Source: Balanoglossus misakiensis (lineage: Eukaryota > Hemichordata). Taken from it: a stretch of 64,000 nucleotides of DNA. This document shows positions 52,101 to 58,100 of this stretch, piece after piece. Under the pieces are notes generated by a model. It searched no databases and was not told the DNA's origin. It saw nothing but the letters and a program-made list of their open reading frames with translations. Within the stretch, counting starts at the first letter, position 1. Every line of letters begins with the position of its first letter. The DNA lies in contig JBECUI020000028.1 of the NCBI GenBank assembly GCA_040954595.2, positions 62,001-126,000 of the forward strand, written 5' to 3'. The position numbers and the translations under genes were made by a program.

Positions 52101-55100
52101 CAGTTAATGATTATGGTAAACGGTTACTGGATTTTTGTCACAGCACAAATTTTAAAATTGTTAATGGGAGATTTTTTAAGAATCATGGAAGTGGTGAGTA
52201 TACATTTCTTTCCAAAAGCGGGGGCAGTGTGATAGATTACCTTTTGTTATCTTGTCATGATCTTCACCTGTTAACAGATATGTATATTGATTCTAGGGTT
52301 GAATCAGACCACCAACCACTGATATTTAAATTAGACCTGTCTCACCAAGAGAGAACAAGTCTTACGTCTGATTATAACAATGTTAATAACTCTTCTATAT
52401 TTACTTGTAAATGGGATAATAAGTTACTCAATGTAGTTAACAACTTTTGGAACAGCGCATCTTCAAACTCACATGTGTCTGAAATCAATGGGCTTCTCTC
52501 TTGAGGGGAAATAGACAATGCTGCGCTTTGTCTGAGGGATACAATTTGGAACTCACTTTCATGTATGAAAACAGGTGGCATGGGTAGACGAGTGAAAAAG
52601 ACGAATAATTGGTGGGATGATGAATGCCGTGAATTTAAAGCCAAAGTTAAGAATGTCCTTAGAAACCATAAATATAGTCCCACCCCTATTTCATTCGGTG
52701 TCTATAAATCCATCCAGCGAGATTATCACAACCTGCTGAAAGAAAAGAAAAGGAACTATGATATATTGAAACAACGTAATTTTGCCGAAGCCGCCAAGGA
52801 CCCGAATTCTAAGCGTTTTTGGTCCATGTTGAGACCTTATACCCCGGGTCCCCCTGATTCAATTACTGCTAAGGAATGGGTTGATTACTTTTCTGTTTTA
52901 TTTAATACTCCTGGCAATTTACACGACGATTTCCAAGATTTTTATGTGGAAGTCGACGAGTTTGTAAACAATTCGTTTTCATTTCATGATCCTGTATATA
53001 CGGATGTAGGCACAGACGTTGATACCAGTGTTCTGGATAGTGAAATATCACTTGAAGAAATAGATTGTGCAATTAATAACCTGAAATTGGGTAAAGCTGC
53101 AGGCGTTGATGGCATACCTGCGGATTTCTTTAAGTATTCATGCCAAGAATTTAGATTAATTTTGTATAACTTTTTCAATAGTGTTCTCAACTCAGGTATT
53201 TTCCCAGAAGAGTGGGTTAAAGGTATGATTATCCCTCTTTTTAAGAAAGGGGTACATGACTCTGTGTGTAACTATAGGGGAATAACTCTTCTTCCTATTA
53301 TTGGTAAGATTTTTTGCAATATGATGTTCAAGCGTTTAAATGACTTTGTTGAACTTAATTCGCCAATCACTGAAGCTCAGGCTGGTTTTAGGAAGAACCG
53401 CAGCACAATTGACAACATTTTTATTTTGGATACTACAATATGGAAATACTTATCCAAACACAAATCACGTTTTTATGGTGCATTCATTGATTTCGAGAAA
53501 GCTTTCGATAGAATTGATCACAACGACTTGTTTTATAAATTACTGAAACGTGAAATGAAGAGTAAAATGCTTATAGTGTTAAAATCTATGTACAAATCGG
53601 TGAAATCATGTGTACGAACACCACATGGGATTACAAACTTTTTCCAGTGTACTTATGGTGTGCAACAAGGATCTGTTTTGTCCCCATTATTATTTAATCT
53701 TTTCATCGATGATCTTGGCGAAACCCTCAAAAATGGCATGTTTAATGGTGTTTATGTAGGAATTTTGAAGCTCTTGTATCTTTGCTTTGCTGACGATTTA
53801 ACAATTGTAAGTAATTCAGTAATTGGACTACAAAGACAGCTTAACAAATTGTGTATCTATTGTAACAGATTGAAACTAAAAGTTAATGGGTCCAAGACAA
53901 AAATTTTTGTCTTCAGGAGTGGGGGAAGGTTGAAAAATTACGAGAGATGGACATTGAATGGGGTCCAGGTTCAGACAGTACCGTATTTTAACTACCTCGG
54001 TCTGACCTTGTCTTGTTCAGGAATCTGGACAAAGGCTCAAGAAATCCTTGCCAAACAAGGGAAAAAAGCTATGTACAATATTAAAAGATATCTGAGTCAG
54101 TTTAAAAACATAGACATAGAGCTAGCTCTACGAATTTTCGACTGCAAAATTCTTCCAATACTTATGTACGGTAGTGAAGTATGGGGTTTTCATGAGGGTA
54201 AGGATGTTGAAAAAATTCAAATAGATTTCTGTAAATATATACTCATGGTTAGTTCAAGGTCAACCAATTTAGCTGTCTTGGGTGAACTGGGCAGACAATC
54301 TTTGAAAACGCTTCGTCTACCACGCATTATTAAATACTGGGTAAAATTAATCCATAGCGAAAATTATAGATATACTAAGCAATGTTATGACTACCAACGT
54401 GAAATGGCAGACAAAGGTTATAATTGTTGGGCCAAAAAGGTCAAAGACCTTTTATTTTATTTTGGTTTTGGTATTGCCTGGGAGTCACAGGCTGTGGGAA
54501 ACGAGTGTCTTTTTCTTTCAAATTTTAAACAAAGATGCCTGGATATTGGTCAGCAGGTATGGCACAGTGAATTGGTCAATTCCACTAAGATGGATTCTTA
54601 TCGTCTATTTAAAAATAATTTGTCTTTTGAAAAATATTTGAATTGTGTAAATATTGAGCTATTTAGAGTCACCCTTTGTAAATTTAGAATTTCAAACCAC
54701 AAACTTTTAATAGAGAGTGGCCGCTTTGAAGGGTTAACAAGAGATAACAGAATTTGTCAGTTTTGTACTTTACAGCAAGTTGAAACGGAATTTCACATTT
54801 GTCTTATTTGCCCCATCTACAAGGAATTAAGAACACGTTTTCTCTCACCATTCCACTATCAGCAACCCTCATTGAAGAAATACTCTAGCCTGTTAAACTC
54901 TCAAAACCTCCACACCTTAGTTAATCTGGCAAAGTTTATTTATTATAGTTTTAAGTTAAGAGATAATTTATTGCAGGACACTTGATCGCATACACGTCTA
55001 TTTCTGTTTTGATGGCATTGTATCTATTATGTCAATGTAAGCCCCACTGCATGTCTGTATATTTATCAGTTTAATTATTGTATGAAGGCCGGTGGCCTAA

Positions 55101-58100
55101 GATACTGAAATAAATATATATATATAATGTCACAAAATTGAAATGTAATGTGAAATTTCCTTAAACAAACAAACAAACTAACAAACAAACAAACAAATAG
55201 ACAAAGACACAAACAAATGAATAAATATATCCGCATTGATAGAATTAACCTGCAGACGTCATGTTGGTATTTACCTTGTTTGGTATGGTCACATCAGCTT
55301 TGTGTTCCAATAACAATCTGACAAGGCCTTCACCACGACACCCTCTTACTGCATAATGCAAAGGGGTGTCTCCATTCTGTAAGTAATGAAGGAGGAGCAT
55401 GATGAGAATGTCAAGAAAAATGAAATGTAACATGAGGTTATTTTGTTAAAATGAACGATCGAACAAACACACAAACGACAAATAATCGCAAACTCCCTTG
55501 TGGATAATATTAACCAACAGTAAATGGCATTTGAACAGAAACAGTATCGACTCTACACACAAGATGTGTAATTCAGTTTTATACATGCATTTTAACGAGC
55601 TAAAAGAATTCTGACAAAATATCTGCCAGTTGATACAGAAAGAAAAGTTACTATAAATAATTCACAAACAAACTCAAATTTGACAACTTGCAAAACAGAT
55701 AACATTACGGATAACCAATACACCAATTTTAAACTGAACTTTATTTATGATTTTCTATCAAAAAACTGACAGTGATGTGATGTTAGTGAACATTTCCTGA
55801 ATGGGACAAATTTATTTTTGCAACCTGCACAATATAGAAGAAGATTTAGCAAACAACTACAGTGACATTTAGTAGAATTGTCAGAAGAATTTTGAATAAT
55901 CACATCTCATCTCCAATATGATGACAAATTTGAGATATGTAGAGATTTATGTGGAAACAGATCAAACATCTGAGCTAACCAAACTATGTTTATTTCCTGT
56001 AGGAGGGCATCAGACTGTTCTCAGCACAAAGTAGCCAAGCTGTGCAGACTGAACGATGTCGATCAAAGGGGAAATAACAGAGAAATTGTATGTGACAAGG
56101 GATAAATCAATCATCATTAAAATAAATTTCTACTGAGTGGTCCAACAATATCAAGTAGAGTTGTGCAATGGTGTCACTCGTTATTTGTAGAAATAGTGTT
56201 TAAATAAAAAAAACTTGAATTTCACCAAAAAAAACCATCTGAAGAAAGTTAACACTGATTCCCTTTCTCCATCGCACTGCATCAAAAAGTCTAATAACCA
56301 AAGAAAGACTTCAGTGGACACTGTGGCCAATGGGAATGTGTGGCAAACAAAATTAAATGCAATGAATGCAGTCATTCTTTTCATGTAATATAAAGAACAA
56401 ACAAAATTATCAAAACTCTTCATAAGAGATAACATTGGAAGCCACAGTAGCACTAACTTTCAAGGACATTTGTGTAACCATTCCAGCCGTGCCCCACACT
56501 AAAACAGAACAGATTGGACCAGTCACACTTCCCTTAATCCTATTGTTCCCAATGTTTATCTCATCAATATATCTATTGCATGCTTTTAGCACCTTCTCTC
56601 AGGTTCTGGAACCTGGTTGGTTAAAACTTGCTGTTCTGGCCATCTTGATCACCCCCTTTGAAATGATTGGGTAAGTGACAGACAGTGATGAGAAGCTGAG
56701 GAGTGGAGCCGCACAGACCTCATGTTTTATAAGCTTGAGCTATTTCCAAGAGAAAGAGCAATCCAAATGCTGCCGCTGTGTTGCTCAGAATGATGAAAAA
56801 AATCATCCGACTGAACAATTTAATGTTAAAATGTAATATATTTTATAAAGTTTATAAAAGGTAAATTGGGTTGGCACTGTGCTATTCGGCCTGAAGTACA
56901 AGCTAAAACTGGCCGACTCCTCTCGGCACCGTCAACAAGCACCCCTGCCCCCAGCAAGTCCCCAACTTGACATGTGTGATGTGACCATGGCTGCGCATCC
57001 GTCCTTCGGTCCTAAAAGTTGCCAAACAAACCCCTTTTTAAAACGGCCCCAATCAGAGCCGCAATGAAAACAAGTTCTTCTGGTAAAGTCTTACTCAAAA
57101 TGTTGCTATGACTATAATTCTGACACAAAACTGAGCATGAGTGTGGACTGATTGCATAAACATATTTTGAAAGTACTTCCTGTAAAAAAGGGAGGAGGCT
57201 CCATAAACCAGACTATTTTTGTTTATGTACATGATATACTTGTGCGAGGGTTGTCAACTTGATAGCCATTCTCAAGATTTACAATCATTATAAGAGTGTA
57301 CGTATACAAGAAAAGTAAATTCCTGAATATTAAAGGGACAAAGTCTCTCTCTCTCTCGCTTCCCTTTTTCCATTAATTATGTTTGATACAAGACACTGTT
57401 TATGTTATTCTACATGTGTATGTAGTGAATTAACGTTCGACCACACACAAATATGCAAAGGAGAATTTATTAATAAGCCATACCCACCAAAATCTTATCA
57501 GATCTAGAACTTATCATAACAATGCTACATACAAAATTTCATATCATTGGATTCAATTTCTCTCAAGATATGAGTGGAACAAAATCTGTCTACAGAAGGA
57601 CAGACAGAAATCGCTGTGCCAATAATGAGATTATTATTTAAACCACAAAAGATTGACGATAAACAATGCAATAAACAACAACATCCTTATGTTCAACAAG
57701 ACAGTTTTTGGCAGATGCTGGAGACAATCCCCCTTTCTCATAACTCCAAATTGCTCACAGTGGAGATCAAATGTCTCAGATATAGGAGAGACAATCACAT
57801 CACCATAATGAATCAATACTTGCCTGTGTCTGGACAACACCTGGCCGAGAGGAAGTAGTTTTGATTCAAAGGACAGTGACAAATTATATGGCACCTCCTT
57901 ATGATGAATTGTATTAGGTACCAGACAGGAGTTGGCAGATGCTGGAGGCCGACAGACAATCACCCTATCTGATACGTTCTGTGATAGGATTGGCATGGAC
58001 TGTCATCAGTCTATCTGTACAACACCTGACCAATGGAGGGAGTAGTTTTGATTCAAAGGGCAATGGACAAATATATACATTGTATCCCAGACACAATTTA

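Larger units (their letters stand above)
50117..55123 (+). mobile_element. LINE-B: near-full-length CR1/L2-like LINE with 2A motif
   Basis: Flanked by a 6-bp target duplication ATAATG (50111–50116 and 55124–55129). Has a 130-bp 5' UTR, ORF1, ORF2 and a 140-bp 3' UTR ending in ATATAT repeats. Removing it restores GAGAATAATGTCACAAAA, the exact sequence of the sister ankyrin introns. Antisense to the host gene. Confidence 0.9.

Noticed and set aside
52372-52683. Minus-strand ORFs overlapping LINE-B, and other antisense ORFs over the RT
   Set aside because: They are shadows of conserved RT or endonuclease frames.
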